Of a DNA stretch of 64,000 nt, positions 16,663-26,633 are shown one piece after another; the first letter of the stretch is position 1; each line of letters begins with the position of its first letter. The stretch is from positions 1 through 64,000 of the forward strand of contig JBJETT010000005.1 of assembly GCA_051883455.1 (NCBI GenBank), in the 5' to 3' direction. The DNA is from HGM11368 sp051883455 (GTDB lineage: Bacteria > Bacillota > Clostridia > Christensenellales > UBA3700). Below the pieces are notes generated by a model that saw only the letters and a program-made list of their open reading frames with translations, did no database searches and was not told the DNA's origin. The position numbers were made by a program, and so were the translations under genes.

Positions 16663-17985
16663 TTATAAAATATATTTTCTTAGATTTAGGTTTTTGATTG
16701 CGCCCGCAAGGTGTTCGAGCACGTAGTTGCGGTCTATGACAATCTCCAATTCCGTCTCTAGACTGCCTGCATTGTAACTAATATCGTCGAGCAAGTTTTC
16801 CATCAAGGTGTGCAATCTTCTTGCGCCGATATCCTCTTGGTTTTCGTTTTCCGCAGCGGCAATCTTGGCTATTTGCTCAATGGCTTCTTGCGTAAATTTG
16901 AGCCTTACGTTGTCCACCTTGAGCAGTTCGGTGTATTGCATGAGGATTGCGTTGTCGGGTTGGGTGAGGATTTTGACGAAGTCCTCTTCCGTCAAACTGT
17001 CAAGCTTGACCGACACAGGGAAACGACCTTGTAGCTCTGGTATGAGGTCGCTGACCGACGACACGTGGAACGCGCCCGCCGCGATAAAGAGCATAAAGTC
17101 GGTCTTGACTTGTCCGTACTTGGTGTTGACCGTACTACCCTCGACGATAGGCAAGATATCGCGTTGAACGCCGTCTCTCGACACGTCGTGGCCTTGAGTG
17201 TTGCCCGAAGTCGCGATTTTGTCTATCTCGTCGATAAATATGATACCTTCGTTTTCGGCTCTTCTAATTGCTTCGGCGTTGACGTTGTCCTTGTCAATGA
17301 GGTTTTCTTCCTCAAACTCGAGTAGCAACTTATACGCGTCTGCCACGCTGATTTGCTTGGTCTTCATCTTTGGTTTGCCGCCGCCGAATACCCCGCCCAT
17401 AAGGTCGGTGATATTGATTTCCATTGCGGCGCCGTTGCCGAGCATTTGAGGCTTTGGTTGCTCGGGAAGGTCGATTTCTATAATGAGGTCGTCGAGCTTA
17501 CCTTCGGCAAGTTCTTGCTCTACAAAGGCTTTCATTTGGCTCTCGCTCATATCGGGATAAGCTTCTTTACGCTTTTTGATTATAGCGGGAATAAGTCTGC
17601 TCTCTACTCTCTCTTTGGCTTTGATTTCTACCTCTTTCGCCTTTTCTTCCTTGACGAGTCTAACGGCAACTTCCACCAAATCTCTAACCATAGACTCCAC
17701 GTCTCTACCAACGTAGCCCACCTCGGTAAACTTGGTGGCTTCTACTTTGACGAAAGGTGCTTTGACGAGCTTGGCAAGACGTCTTGCAATCTCGGTCTTA
17801 CCCACGCCCGTAGGTCCTTGCAAAATGATATTTTTCGGTGAAATTTCTTCTCTTAGTTGCGCAGAAAGTTTACTTCTTCTATATCTATTGCGAAGTGCAA
17901 CCGCAACGGCCCTTTTGGCTTTGTCTTGACCAATGATATATCTATCTAGCTCCGTCACAATTTGTTTTGGTGTAAAAGATTGCAT
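16663..17985 (-). CDS. hslU: HslU (ClpY), ATPase of the HslUV protease
   Basis: 440 residues from the ATG at 17985. AAA+ unfoldase that feeds substrates to HslV. Walker A GPTGVGKTEIARRLAKL, Walker B IIFIDEIDKIA, sensor regions and the C-terminal SELVED-like tail NLRKYIL that docks into HslV are visible. Start choice: the ATG at 17991 overlaps the hslV stop (ATGA) but sits one base after AGGAGG; the ATG at 17985 has the normal seven-base spacing and the family start MQSFTPKQIV. hslV-hslU order matches codV-clpQ-clpY in Bacillus. Confidence 0.95.
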   Translation of the reverse strand: MQSFTPKQIVTELDRYIIGQDKAKRAVAVALRNRYRRSKLSAQLREEISPKNIILQGPTGVGKTEIARRLAKLVKAPFVKVEATKFTEVGYVGRDVESMVRDLVEVAVRLVKEEKAKEVEIKAKERVESRLIPAIIKKRKEAYPDMSESQMKAFVEQELAEGKLDDLIIEIDLPEQPKPQMLGNGAAMEINITDLMGGVFGGGKPKMKTKQISVADAYKLLLEFEEENLIDKDNVNAEAIRRAENEGIIFIDEIDKIATSGNTQGHDVSRDGVQRDILPIVEGSTVNTKYGQVKTDFMLFIAAGAFHVSSVSDLIPELQGRFPVSVKLDSLTEEDFVKILTQPDNAILMQYTELLKVDNVRLKFTQEAIEQIAKIAAAENENQEDIGARRLHTLMENLLDDISYNAGSLETELEIVIDRNYVLEHLAGAIKNLNLRKYIL

Positions 17986-17987
17986 CG

Positions 17988-18518
17988 TCATACCTCCTCT
18001 ACCGTGATATTGTCGTTGGTGTAAACGCATAGATCACTTGCAATTTTGAGTGCCTTGTAGGCAATTTCTTTTGCCGACAAGCCCGTTTCGTTGATAAGCG
18101 CACGAGCGGCTGCAAGCGCATAATTGCCACCCGAGCCTATAGCACAAGCATCGCCGTCGGGGTCTATGACTTCACCCGTGCCCGATACGAGAAGTAGCGT
18201 GTTTTTGTCGGCTATTATCATCATGGCTTCGAGTTTTCTAAACTTGTCGTTGCGCCACATTTGCGCTAGTTCCACCGCGCTTCTCATAAGGTTTCCGCTA
18301 TATTTTTGCAACATTTTTTCAAACTTTTCGCTCAAAGTCAAGGCGTCTGACACAGAGCCCGCAAAGCCCATAACCACCTTGTCGTTGTATAGTCTTTTTA
18401 CTTTTTTTGCACTGCCTTTGAGTATGACGCTCTCGCCCATAGTGATTTGTCCGTCACCCGCGATTGCTATCACTCCGTCCTTGCGAACGGCGCATATCGT
18501 AGTGCCTCTCATCTCCAT
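17988..18518 (-). CDS. hslV: HslV (ClpQ), proteasome-like peptidase
   Basis: 176 residues. Peptidase subunit forming double hexamer rings with HslU. The catalytic Thr is expected in RGTTICAVR after a short propeptide (MEMRG), as in Bacillus ClpQ, where the N-terminal residues precede TT. Other features: GDGQITMGE, GFAGSVSDA and GSGGNYALAAARAL. Ribosome site GGAGGA lies seven bases upstream of the ATG at 18518. The gene ends three bases before the hslU start. Confidence 0.95.
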   Translation of the reverse strand: MEMRGTTICAVRKDGVIAIAGDGQITMGESVILKGSAKKVKRLYNDKVVMGFAGSVSDALTLSEKFEKMLQKYSGNLMRSAVELAQMWRNDKFRKLEAMMIIADKNTLLLVSGTGEVIDPDGDACAIGSGGNYALAAARALINETGLSAKEIAYKALKIASDLCVYTNDNITVEEV

Positions 18519-18532
18519 ATAAGTATCCTCCG

Positions 18533-19840
18533 TTATAGTTGATTGTCTTTGATATAACCAAGCATATCGTCCACTGCCCTCTCGTAGTACTGCAATTTGC
18601 GTTGCTTTTTGTCCCTACGAGGATTTTCCAGTGGTGGCAATATGCCAAAATTGGCGTTCATAGGTTGGAAGTCTTCGCTCGGCGTAGAGATATGTCTTTG
18701 CAAACTGCCGATTATGGTCGTGCTTGGTGCGACCCACTCGGTTTGTCCTCTCAACGCTCTATCCATATTGACAGCGCTGACAAGCCCGCTTGCCACGCTC
18801 TCCATATAGCCTTCCACACCGCATATTTGTCCCGCAAAGAATATTTGCGGATAGTCTTTGCTCTCAAAGCTCGCTTTGAGAAGGTCGGGCGACGATAAGA
18901 AGGTATTGCGGTGCATCACTCCGTATCGCACGATTTCCACGCCCTCAAGTCCCGGTATCATTCCGAACACTCTTCTTTGCTCAGGGAAGGTAAGGTTGGT
19001 CTGAAATCCTACTATGTTATACGCCGTACCTTCGGCGTTTTCCTTGCGCAGTTGCACCACCGCGTAAGGCTTTTCGTCGGTGTGAGGATTGGTTATTCCC
19101 ACAGGTCTTAGAGGACCGAACCTCATTGTATCTTCGCCTCTACTTGCCATAATCTCTATAGGCATACACCCTTCGAAGACGTTGTTTTCAAAGTCTTTGA
19201 GAGGTGCTCGCTCGGCACTCGTGAGCGCGTTGTAAAAGTCTAGATACTGCTCTTTGTTCATTGCGCAGTTGAGATAGTCCTTGTCGCCCTTGTCGTATCT
19301 AGCGCCGAAGAACGCCTTGTTCATATCTATGCTGTCGGCGGTTACGATAGGCGCAACGGCGTCGAAAAAGTATAGATATTTTTGTCCAAAGATATCCGCT
19401 ATGCTCCTTGACAGCGCGTCCGACGCCAAAGGTCCTGCCGCTATTATGGTAGGAATAGTGACGTCAATCTCCGTCACTTCGGCGTCTATCCTTCTAAAGC
19501 CGTCGAATGACGATAGGCTTTGCTCTACCAACCTACTAAGCTTACGTCTATCCACCGCCAAAGCGCCTCCCGCGGGCACTTGCGCCTCGTAGGCACACTT
19601 TAGTAGGAGGCTATCTAGCATCTCCAATTCTTTCTTTAATAGTCCCGAACCCGTGTCGGGAGAGGTGGATTTTAGGCTGTTGGAACATACTAATTCTGCC
19701 AATTCGCCCGTCTTGTGACAAGGCGTAGGTTTTACCTTACGCATCTCGTACAAGTCGACGGAATATCCTCTTTTTAGCAGTTGGTAGGCAGCTTCGCAAC
19801 CTGCCAATCCTCCGCCTATTACGTTGATAGTTTTATTCAT
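18533..19840 (-). CDS. trmFO: TrmFO, folate/FAD-dependent tRNA (uracil-54-C5)-methyltransferase
   Basis: 435 residues. Makes ribothymidine at position 54 of tRNA using methylene-THF and FADH2. It opens with the Rossmann motif INVIGGGLAGCEAAYQL, followed by CSNSLKS and the GACL-family residues; APIVTADSIDMNKAFFGARYDKG is characteristic of TrmFO rather than GidA. The gene overlaps the end of topA by eight bases and precedes hslV by 14 bases. topA-trmFO-hslVU is the Bacillus arrangement. It depends on the folate pool supplied by GlyA. Confidence 0.95.
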   Translation of the reverse strand: MNKTINVIGGGLAGCEAAYQLLKRGYSVDLYEMRKVKPTPCHKTGELAELVCSNSLKSTSPDTGSGLLKKELEMLDSLLLKCAYEAQVPAGGALAVDRRKLSRLVEQSLSSFDGFRRIDAEVTEIDVTIPTIIAAGPLASDALSRSIADIFGQKYLYFFDAVAPIVTADSIDMNKAFFGARYDKGDKDYLNCAMNKEQYLDFYNALTSAERAPLKDFENNVFEGCMPIEIMASRGEDTMRFGPLRPVGITNPHTDEKPYAVVQLRKENAEGTAYNIVGFQTNLTFPEQRRVFGMIPGLEGVEIVRYGVMHRNTFLSSPDLLKASFESKDYPQIFFAGQICGVEGYMESVASGLVSAVNMDRALRGQTEWVAPSTTIIGSLQRHISTPSEDFQPMNANFGILPPLENPRRDKKQRKLQYYERAVDDMLGYIKDNQL

Positions 19841-21911
19841 TGCTTTCTACAATTTCTATATGTTTGCAATCCTTGTTGGTGCACACGTACTTGGTGCCGT
19901 CCTTGCCCTTGACGATTTTCATCACGCCGTGGCACTCGGGACAAAAATACGGTGCTGGCACGTCCCACGCGATAAACTTGCAGTCGGGATATCCGCTACA
20001 GCTATAGTACGGCGTTCCCTTTTTGGAGAACTTTTTGTATACGGGTTTTCCGCACTGTGGGCAAGTTGCCGCAGGCTCGCCGTAAGGCTTGGTGTTGCGA
20101 CACTTAGGGAAGTTAGGGCAAGCGAGGAATTTGCCGTATTTGCTATCTTTGATGACCATCTTGGCGCCGCATTTTTCGCAAATAACGTCGCTGACCTCTT
20201 CCTTTGGTTTGACCTTGACGCCGTCGTATTGCACCTCTAACACTTTTTGGTGGAAGTTAGGATAAAACTCGTCTATGACGTCGTACCACTTTACCTTACC
20301 CTCTTCAATCTCGTCGAGTTGCTTTTCCATCTGCGCGGTAAACTTTGTTTCCATAATATCGGGGAAGTATTTGACGAGTTGGTCGCATACTATCTCGCCC
20401 AATTCCGTTGGTTTGAGGAACTTGGCTTCTCTCTCGATATATTGACGCTTGAGTATAGTCGTAATGGTCTTTTCGAAGGTACTTGGTCTACCTATGCCGT
20501 TGTCTTCCATGGCTTTGATAAAGGAGCCGTCGGTATATCTTGCAGGCGGTTTGGTAAACTTTTGCTCACCTTCCACGTCCTTGCATTTGAGCTTTTCGCT
20601 CTCGGTAAAGTCGGGCAAGGTCTTATCCGACTTTTCTTCGGTAGAAGAATAAACGGCAGTGTATCCCTTGAAAGTACACGTCTTGCCTTTGAGATAATAC
20701 CCGAGCTTGTGTCCCTCGTCGTCGGATACGATATGAACCGTCAACGTATCATAGAGAGCAGGCGCCATTTGGCTTGCCAAAAATCTCTCGTAGATAAGCT
20801 TATATAGACGGTATTCTTCTCTCTTGATTTTGTCCTTTAGGTCCTCGGGATTGCGGGCAAGCGTGATAGGTCTGATTGCCTCGTGGGCGTCTTGCGCACC
20901 CTTTGCAGTGCCGTAAACGTTAGGTTTCTTTGGTGCGTAATCGTCGCCGTAATTGCCCTTGATATATTGAATAGCCTCGCTTTGCGCTTCGGCAGACACT
21001 CTCACGCTATCCGAACGGATATACGTTACCAAAGCTACTTGTCCTTCGCCTGCAACCTCTACACCTTCGTAGAGTTTTTGAGCCACTTGCGATACTTGCG
21101 TTGCGCTCATACCGAGTTTGGCGATAGCGTCTTGTTGCATGGTGGAAGTGGTAAACGGAGCGGGCGGTTTACTTACCGACTGCGCGCGCTTGACGTTGTC
21201 CACCGACCATACGCCGTTTTTGCTATGCTCTATTATTTTGTCGGCTTGTTCTTTGTTTTTGACCTTAAACTTTTTGCCGTCCACGTCGTTGAATTCGCAT
21301 TTATATACTGCAGTAGACTTTTCTTTGGTTATCTTGGCAGTAATATTCCAATATTCTTCCGGCTTAAAGTTCCTAATTTCTCTCTCTCTTTCGACTATCA
21401 TTCTCAAAGCTACCGACTGCACTCTTCCCGCCGACAGTCCGCTTTTGATTTTGCGAGAAATAATCGGCGACAATTCGTAGCCCACTAGCCTATCGAGCAC
21501 TCTCCTTGCTTGTTGGGCGTCCACCAATTCCATATTGATAGAACGAGGGTTCTCTATAGCTTTGAGCACGGCTTTTTTGGATATTTCGTTGAAGACTATT
21601 CTTGCTCTATCGTCCTCTATGCCGCACACTTGAGCTAAGTGCCAACTTATCGCCTCTCCCTCTCTATCGGGATCGGCTGCAAGATAAACCTTGTCGGCTT
21701 TGGCTATTGCCGACTTGATAGATTTGATGACTTCCACCTTGTCCTTGTTGATTTCGTATTCGGGCTTGTAGTGGTTGTTGACGTCTATGCCCGTCTTACG
21801 CTCGGGCAAATCACGTACGTGTCCTTTGGACGCAATAACGCTGTACTCTCTGCCGAGATACTTGGATATAGTCTTTGCCTTGTGTGGAGACTCTACTATA
21901 ATAAGTTTCAT
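19833..21911 (-). CDS. topA: DNA topoisomerase I
   Basis: 692 residues. Type IA topoisomerase relaxing negative supercoils. The Toprim domain starts MKLIIVESPHKAKTISKYLG and continues to the acidic DPDREGEAISWHL motif. The active-site Tyr is in YIRSDSVRVS, about residue 300. Three C-terminal zinc ribbons are visible: CEKC..CPNFPKC, CPQC..CSGYPDC and CPEC..CTNKDC, the normal complement. Located between dprA and trmFO as in other Firmicutes. The start lacks a perfect ribosome site but matches the family start; GGAGTAG lies four bases upstream. Confidence 0.97.
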   Translation of the reverse strand: MKLIIVESPHKAKTISKYLGREYSVIASKGHVRDLPERKTGIDVNNHYKPEYEINKDKVEVIKSIKSAIAKADKVYLAADPDREGEAISWHLAQVCGIEDDRARIVFNEISKKAVLKAIENPRSINMELVDAQQARRVLDRLVGYELSPIISRKIKSGLSAGRVQSVALRMIVEREREIRNFKPEEYWNITAKITKEKSTAVYKCEFNDVDGKKFKVKNKEQADKIIEHSKNGVWSVDNVKRAQSVSKPPAPFTTSTMQQDAIAKLGMSATQVSQVAQKLYEGVEVAGEGQVALVTYIRSDSVRVSAEAQSEAIQYIKGNYGDDYAPKKPNVYGTAKGAQDAHEAIRPITLARNPEDLKDKIKREEYRLYKLIYERFLASQMAPALYDTLTVHIVSDDEGHKLGYYLKGKTCTFKGYTAVYSSTEEKSDKTLPDFTESEKLKCKDVEGEQKFTKPPARYTDGSFIKAMEDNGIGRPSTFEKTITTILKRQYIEREAKFLKPTELGEIVCDQLVKYFPDIMETKFTAQMEKQLDEIEEGKVKWYDVIDEFYPNFHQKVLEVQYDGVKVKPKEEVSDVICEKCGAKMVIKDSKYGKFLACPNFPKCRNTKPYGEPAATCPQCGKPVYKKFSKKGTPYYSCSGYPDCKFIAWDVPAPYFCPECHGVMKIVKGKDGTKYVCTNKDCKHIEIVESNE

Positions 21912-21920
21912 TGCTACTCC

Positions 21921-22934
21921 TTATACCATTGGGCATTTTACGTAATAATTGCCCGATATTTTTCTGATTAGTCCGTATATTTCCATTTCGCTAAGTAGCG
22001 CGCTGAGCGCGGACACACCCATATTGCTCTTTTCTAACAGTTCGGTAAAGTGCACTTCGCCATCTAGCATGTCCAAAATCATATGTTGCTCGATACTCAG
22101 TTGCACTTGCTCTTGCTCGTCCTTTGGTTGCAAGTCGCCTACGATATCCGACGGGTCGGTGACGATAGTGCCTTGCAGTTCTTTGATTTTGAGGTTGGTA
22201 CCTTGGCTTTGTGGAGCAAATATACTGCCGGGGACGACGAACAACTCTTTGCCTTGTTCCAAAGCACAATCCGCAGTTATCATGCTACCGCTGTTTAGTC
22301 CCGCTTCTGGTATCAGCACGCTTTCGGCTAGTCCGCTGACGATACGATTTCTCTCGGGGAAGCGGTATGCGTGTACGCTCGTTCCTACGGGATATTCGCT
22401 TATCATCAAGCCGCTCGATATTATCTCTTGTGCCAAGGATAAGTTTTCGGCGGGATAAACTTGGTCGAGTCCCGTAGCCACCACGGCTATGGTTTTGCCA
22501 CCGCAATCGAGCGCCACTCTATGAGCCGCCGAGTCTATACCTCTCGCCATTCCACTGACTACGCATATATCCTTGGCAACGAATGCTTCCACGAATAGCT
22601 TGGTCACGTCCTTGCCGTACCTCGTTGCTTTTCTCGTGCCTACGACGGCAATTTTTCTCGATTTGAGTAGGTCGAGATTACCTCGGCAATATAGCACTAT
22701 CGGTGGGTCGTAGATATCTAAGAGTGCTTGGGGATACAACTCGCCTATCCTAGTAATCGCTACTATTCCGTGCTCTTGCATCTTGTCAATCATCTCGTCA
22801 GCTTGAGAAAGGTCGTCGTACAACTCCCTTGGGTGCTCCACGCTCTCGAATGAGGATATCCTCTTTTTGAGTGTGGCGTCTGCCGATAGCATTATCAAAG
22901 CTTTGTCGTCGTCGCTATATCTCATTATTCCCAA
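21921..22934 (-). CDS. dprA: DprA/Smf, DNA-processing protein
   Basis: 337 residues. Binds incoming single-stranded DNA and loads RecA during transformation; also found in non-transforming bacteria. The Rossmann-like core has VVGTRKATRYG, SGMARGIDSAAHRVAL and PEAGLNSGSMITADCAL. A C-terminal winged-helix module (about 275-335) is present. It overlaps comM by ten bases, so the two competence-associated genes are coupled. No other competence genes are visible, so this does not prove competence. Confidence 0.94.
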   Translation of the reverse strand: MGIMRYSDDDKALIMLSADATLKKRISSFESVEHPRELYDDLSQADEMIDKMQEHGIVAITRIGELYPQALLDIYDPPIVLYCRGNLDLLKSRKIAVVGTRKATRYGKDVTKLFVEAFVAKDICVVSGMARGIDSAAHRVALDCGGKTIAVVATGLDQVYPAENLSLAQEIISSGLMISEYPVGTSVHAYRFPERNRIVSGLAESVLIPEAGLNSGSMITADCALEQGKELFVVPGSIFAPQSQGTNLKIKELQGTIVTDPSDIVGDLQPKDEQEQVQLSIEQHMILDMLDGEVHFTELLEKSNMGVSALSALLSEMEIYGLIRKISGNYYVKCPMV

Positions 22935-24457
22935 TATTTCCTATCCAATGAGCGGTATTGTATCGCTTCCGTTATGTGTTGAGGGCGTATGTTTTCGCTA
23001 CCCTCGAGGTCGGCAATCGTGCGAGCAACTTTGAGTATTCTAGTGCTGGCACGAGCCGAAAGATTGAGTTTTTCAAAGGCATTTTTGAGCAAAGTTTCGC
23101 ACGCCTTGTCAAGAGCGCAATACTTTTTGACTTGCGCGTTAGTCATATAGGCGTTGACGAATATATTGCTACCCTTGTATCTATCTCGCTGAATTGCTCT
23201 AGCCTTTTCTACTCTCTTTTTGATTTCTGCGCTACTCTCGGCTTCCCCTGCGCCACGCAATTCTTCATAGCTAATATTGTCCACTTCTATCTGCAAATCT
23301 ATTCTGTCTATGAGTGGACCGCTGAGTTTGGACACGTATTTGTGTATCTCATTGGCGGTGCATTTGCACTGCTGAGTCTTAGAGCCGAAGTTACCGCAAG
23401 GGCAAGGGTTCATACTAGCCACCAACATAAATCTTGCGGGATATTCCAGCGTTTGCTTAGCTCTAGACACGGTGACGTAACCGTCCTCCAAAGGTTGTCG
23501 CAAGGTCTCCAAAGTCTTACGCTGATACTCGGGCATTTCGTCCAAAAACAACACTCCGTTGTGCGCCAAGGACACTTCTCCCGGTTTGGCGTTGGAGCCT
23601 CCGCCTATTAGCGCAGGCATAGTCGCAGTATGGTGTGGCGTGCGGAAAGGGCGTCTGCTGACGATACCTTTGCTACTGTCTAGCACCCCTGCTATCGAAT
23701 GTATCTTAGTTACCTCAATGGCTTCTTCAAAGCTCATATCGGGCATTATCGTAGGCACGCACTTGGCCATCATAGTTTTGCCCGCTCCCGGTGGTCCAAT
23801 CATAATGATATTGTGTCCGCCGGCAACCGCAATCTCTATTGCTCTCTTGGCTACGAACTGTCCTTTGACTTCGCTAAAGTCGACGTTGTATTTATTGAAT
23901 GCGGAATTGTTGACAAAACGCTTAGTTTCGAGCGGCTTGTATTCTTGCTCGCCTCTTAGCAATTCCACCACGCTCTTGAGGTTGTCTAGCGCGTAAATCT
24001 CGCACCCCTCGACGTAGGACGCTTCCTCGGCGTTGGCTGACGGAATGATAAACTTTTTGTATCCCGCTTGCAATGCCGATATCAATAGAGGCATCACGCC
24101 CTTGATATGCCTTAGCGTGCCGTCTAGCGACAACTCGCCTATCATCACGTAGTCTTTGTAGGACTTGTCCTCAATCTGTTCGCTAGCCGCCAAAATGGCA
24201 ACGGCAATGGCAAGGTCAAAGTAGGAGCCTTCCTTTTTGCTGTCGGCAGGGGCAAGGTTAATGGTGATTTTTTTGAGTGGAAAAGCAAATAGTGAGTTTT
24301 TGATAGCCGACCTGACTCTTTCTTTAGATTCCTTGACGGCAGTGTCGCCAAGTCCCACTATTTCGTAACTTGGCAATCCCGCGTTGAGGTCAACCTCTAT
24401 CTCTACCTTAAATCCGTCCACTCCGCTGAGTGCGTAACTGATAAGTTTTGCTAACAT
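22925..24457 (-). CDS. comM: ComM/YifB-family Mg-chelatase-like AAA+ ATPase
   Basis: 510 residues, full length. Branch-migration helicase of natural transformation in organisms where it was studied. N-terminal Lon-protease-like domain (about 1-180), AAA+ domain with Walker A GPPGAGKTMMAKC at about 215-227 and Walker B VLFLDEMPEY. A C-terminal Mg-chelatase domain follows, with the zinc-like stretch CPCGNFGSKTQQCKC. Followed directly by dprA. Start at the ATG at 24457 with an AAAAATG context and only weak ribosome site. Confidence 0.94.
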   Translation of the reverse strand: MLAKLISYALSGVDGFKVEIEVDLNAGLPSYEIVGLGDTAVKESKERVRSAIKNSLFAFPLKKITINLAPADSKKEGSYFDLAIAVAILAASEQIEDKSYKDYVMIGELSLDGTLRHIKGVMPLLISALQAGYKKFIIPSANAEEASYVEGCEIYALDNLKSVVELLRGEQEYKPLETKRFVNNSAFNKYNVDFSEVKGQFVAKRAIEIAVAGGHNIIMIGPPGAGKTMMAKCVPTIMPDMSFEEAIEVTKIHSIAGVLDSSKGIVSRRPFRTPHHTATMPALIGGGSNAKPGEVSLAHNGVLFLDEMPEYQRKTLETLRQPLEDGYVTVSRAKQTLEYPARFMLVASMNPCPCGNFGSKTQQCKCTANEIHKYVSKLSGPLIDRIDLQIEVDNISYEELRGAGEAESSAEIKKRVEKARAIQRDRYKGSNIFVNAYMTNAQVKKYCALDKACETLLKNAFEKLNLSARASTRILKVARTIADLEGSENIRPQHITEAIQYRSLDRKYWE

Positions 24458-24484
24458 TTTTTACCCGTATTTTTTTATTACTAA

Positions 24485-26575
24485 TTACTTGTTTCTTTTG
24501 AGCCACGCAAAGCTAAATACATATTTGAGTTGCTCTTTGAGCGGTCTATCCAACGGTTGCACGGGCTTGTTGACCTCGTAGGCAATCGCGTCAATACAAA
24601 CGTATATATAGTAGAAGGTCACGAGCACGCTCAACACGCTAAATACGATATAAAAAGCGCTGTTGCTTGCAAACGAGTAAGTCGTATCGCCTTGCGTACC
24701 GCTCACCACGCCGTTGATAGATAGTAGTTGCGCGATATTGATAAAGCTGAGCAATGATAGTGCCGTCAATACGCCGTACAATCTCTTCTCAGGATTGATA
24801 GCAAGATATACTATCAACAATATCAAGGCTATCGGCAATATTTCTACAGCCGAGCCCGCGCCCAAAATCGCGTAAGCCGTAACGATTGCCGAGGATAGTA
24901 ACAACAAGTCGAGTCTATTGTGCTTTTTGACGTAAGCCACCGCACTCACTCCACCCATAGTTATGACGAAGAGCCAGTTGGCAACTTCGAGCAAAGTATT
25001 GCGGGCTTTGACGTTGCCTGCGCCGAATATAGCGTAGAGGTTGAAGCTGTTGTCGGAGAGCAAAGCCTTGGTCTTGAAGAAGGTAAACATCTTTTTGAAT
25101 ACGAACAGCACGTTGCCGTTTGCAATCTCCGCGTAGCAAGGTGCGATAGACAAGGCAAAGAAGCCTGCCAAGCACAACAACATCGTCACTACAATAGAGA
25201 GCCTATGCTTTTCGTCCACTACGATAGCGTAGATTTCGAATACCAAAATTATTGGGAGCAACAACAGTGCGTAGTTGCTAAGCGTAAGTACCAAAGTGTA
25301 CAATACCGATGTAAGCACGTATTTTTTCTCAAGCATAGCCGCAAACGTAGCTATCAACAACGCGATAGCAACGGGTTGCCAGCTACAATACATTACGCCG
25401 TAGGTGAAAAAGAGAGGAACGAAAGCGTATATCGAAGCAAATACCGCGCCTTGCTTTTCGCTAGCGTACTTTTGACCAAGCGAATATATCATATAGCATA
25501 TTACTATGTCGGCTATGAGCGTTGGCATTCTAAGCAAAATGCTGTAGCCGAGCGACCCCACTTCTATTCCCATTGCGTCAGCTAGTTTTGCAAACACGGC
25601 AACGAAATAATATATTCCTACAGGTTGATTGATACCCGTATTGGCTGACATAGAAGATACGAAGCCCGTTTCGCTGATATACTTGGCGAGCGAGGACAAC
25701 TGACCAAGCATAGAGTCGTAGCCGTAAGTGGTGAGCAACACCACGAATCTCACTGCAAAAGCCCCCGCCAAAACGTACAAGAAAACTGCAAAATTGCTAC
25801 TGAGAGCCGTTGCAACTTTGTTGAGCTCCTCTCCGTGTGGTTCTTTTGCGATAGGGGTAATGCTCTTTTTGAGAGCAATATACGCTACCCCAAATATTGC
25901 TACCACTGCCAAGGCGAGCAGTACCACGAAAGCAATCGAGCCACCGTCGCTGAGGTCTCTATCTTTGTCTATCGTCACTTTGCTTACCACTGCGCCGTCT
26001 TCGACTTTGTCGGCTATGGATATGTCGATATTGTCGTAGCCGACCTTACCCGACACGTATTTGTTGGCACTGCCGAGAGTTGCGCACAGCGTATAGTCTC
26101 CGCTCTTGGCAACCTTGAAGTAAACCGAGAAGGTCTGCCACTCACTCGTCGTTTGGCTGACGTTGATACCGATAAATTGGCTATCTTCTACAAAGCCCAC
26201 TCTTGCGCCTATATCGTCCGATGGTGTGATGCTATCGACCTTGATAGTCGCGCTGAGCTTGTAGGTCTTGCCCGACTTGAGAGCAACCGTCTGGAAGACG
26301 TATTCTCCCGCATTGGTAGAACTATCTCTATCAATGTACACGTACCTAGTACCTAGTTGTGGGTCGTAGCCGTTCTCCCCCACCTTGTTGCGTGGAAAAG
26401 TAACGTTGGTTGAGCCCGTGGACTTTTTCCAACCAAGCACGTAGCCCGTAGACTCCGATACGGCGTCAAACGAACCGTTCTCCACTATAGGGGCGGACTT
26501 GTCGTCGCTACAGCCTACGAGCAAGCAAGCTATAACGGCAATGATAAGCATAGCAATTACAATTTTTTTATTCAT
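24485..26575 (-). CDS. Large lipoprotein-like membrane protein: lipobox, CBM-like ectodomain and about 12 membrane helices
   Basis: 696 residues. Residues 1-22 form a lipoprotein signal: MNKKIVIAMLIIAVIACLLVGC, with a LLVGC-type lipobox at about 18-22. Residues 25-185 resemble a beta-sandwich carbohydrate-binding-type domain (VENGSFDAVSESTGYVLGWK, VFQTVALKSGKTYKLSATIKVD, YTLCATLGSANKYVSGKVGYDNIDI). From about 215 to 665 there are roughly 12 hydrophobic helices, with the arrangement of GT-C-type glycosyltransferases or Wzy-like polymerases (NQPVGIYYFVAVFAKLAD, LLRMPTLIADIVICYMIY). No confident DXD is seen in the first external loop. It carries its own promoter and a start with AGAGAGGACGGT upstream. 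If the fusion holds, a tethered sugar-binding domain would sit beside a membrane enzyme; inference only. Confidence 0.65.
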   Translation of the reverse strand: MNKKIVIAMLIIAVIACLLVGCSDDKSAPIVENGSFDAVSESTGYVLGWKKSTGSTNVTFPRNKVGENGYDPQLGTRYVYIDRDSSTNAGEYVFQTVALKSGKTYKLSATIKVDSITPSDDIGARVGFVEDSQFIGINVSQTTSEWQTFSVYFKVAKSGDYTLCATLGSANKYVSGKVGYDNIDISIADKVEDGAVVSKVTIDKDRDLSDGGSIAFVVLLALAVVAIFGVAYIALKKSITPIAKEPHGEELNKVATALSSNFAVFLYVLAGAFAVRFVVLLTTYGYDSMLGQLSSLAKYISETGFVSSMSANTGINQPVGIYYFVAVFAKLADAMGIEVGSLGYSILLRMPTLIADIVICYMIYSLGQKYASEKQGAVFASIYAFVPLFFTYGVMYCSWQPVAIALLIATFAAMLEKKYVLTSVLYTLVLTLSNYALLLLPIILVFEIYAIVVDEKHRLSIVVTMLLCLAGFFALSIAPCYAEIANGNVLFVFKKMFTFFKTKALLSDNSFNLYAIFGAGNVKARNTLLEVANWLFVITMGGVSAVAYVKKHNRLDLLLLSSAIVTAYAILGAGSAVEILPIALILLIVYLAINPEKRLYGVLTALSLLSFINIAQLLSINGVVSGTQGDTTYSFASNSAFYIVFSVLSVLVTFYYIYVCIDAIAYEVNKPVQPLDRPLKEQLKYVFSFAWLKRNK

Positions 26576-26604
26576 ACCGTCCTCTCTGATGAATATTCAA
26601 ATAT

Positions 26605-26633
26605 ATCATATATCAAAACGCCGACTTTGACAA
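26605..26633 (-). promoter_or_regulatory. Promoter of the large membrane lipoprotein gene
   Basis: On the minus strand: TTGTCA (26628-26633), a 17-base spacer and TATGAT (26605-26610), 30 bases before the ATG at 26575. The remainder of the 26.6-26.96 kb gap holds two terminators described separately and AT-rich sequence. Confidence 0.7.

Noticed and set aside
17991..18030. Longer HslU N-terminus or the ATG at 17991.
   Set aside because: Spacing from AGGAGG is too short for 17991, and the longer form runs through hslV without family similarity.
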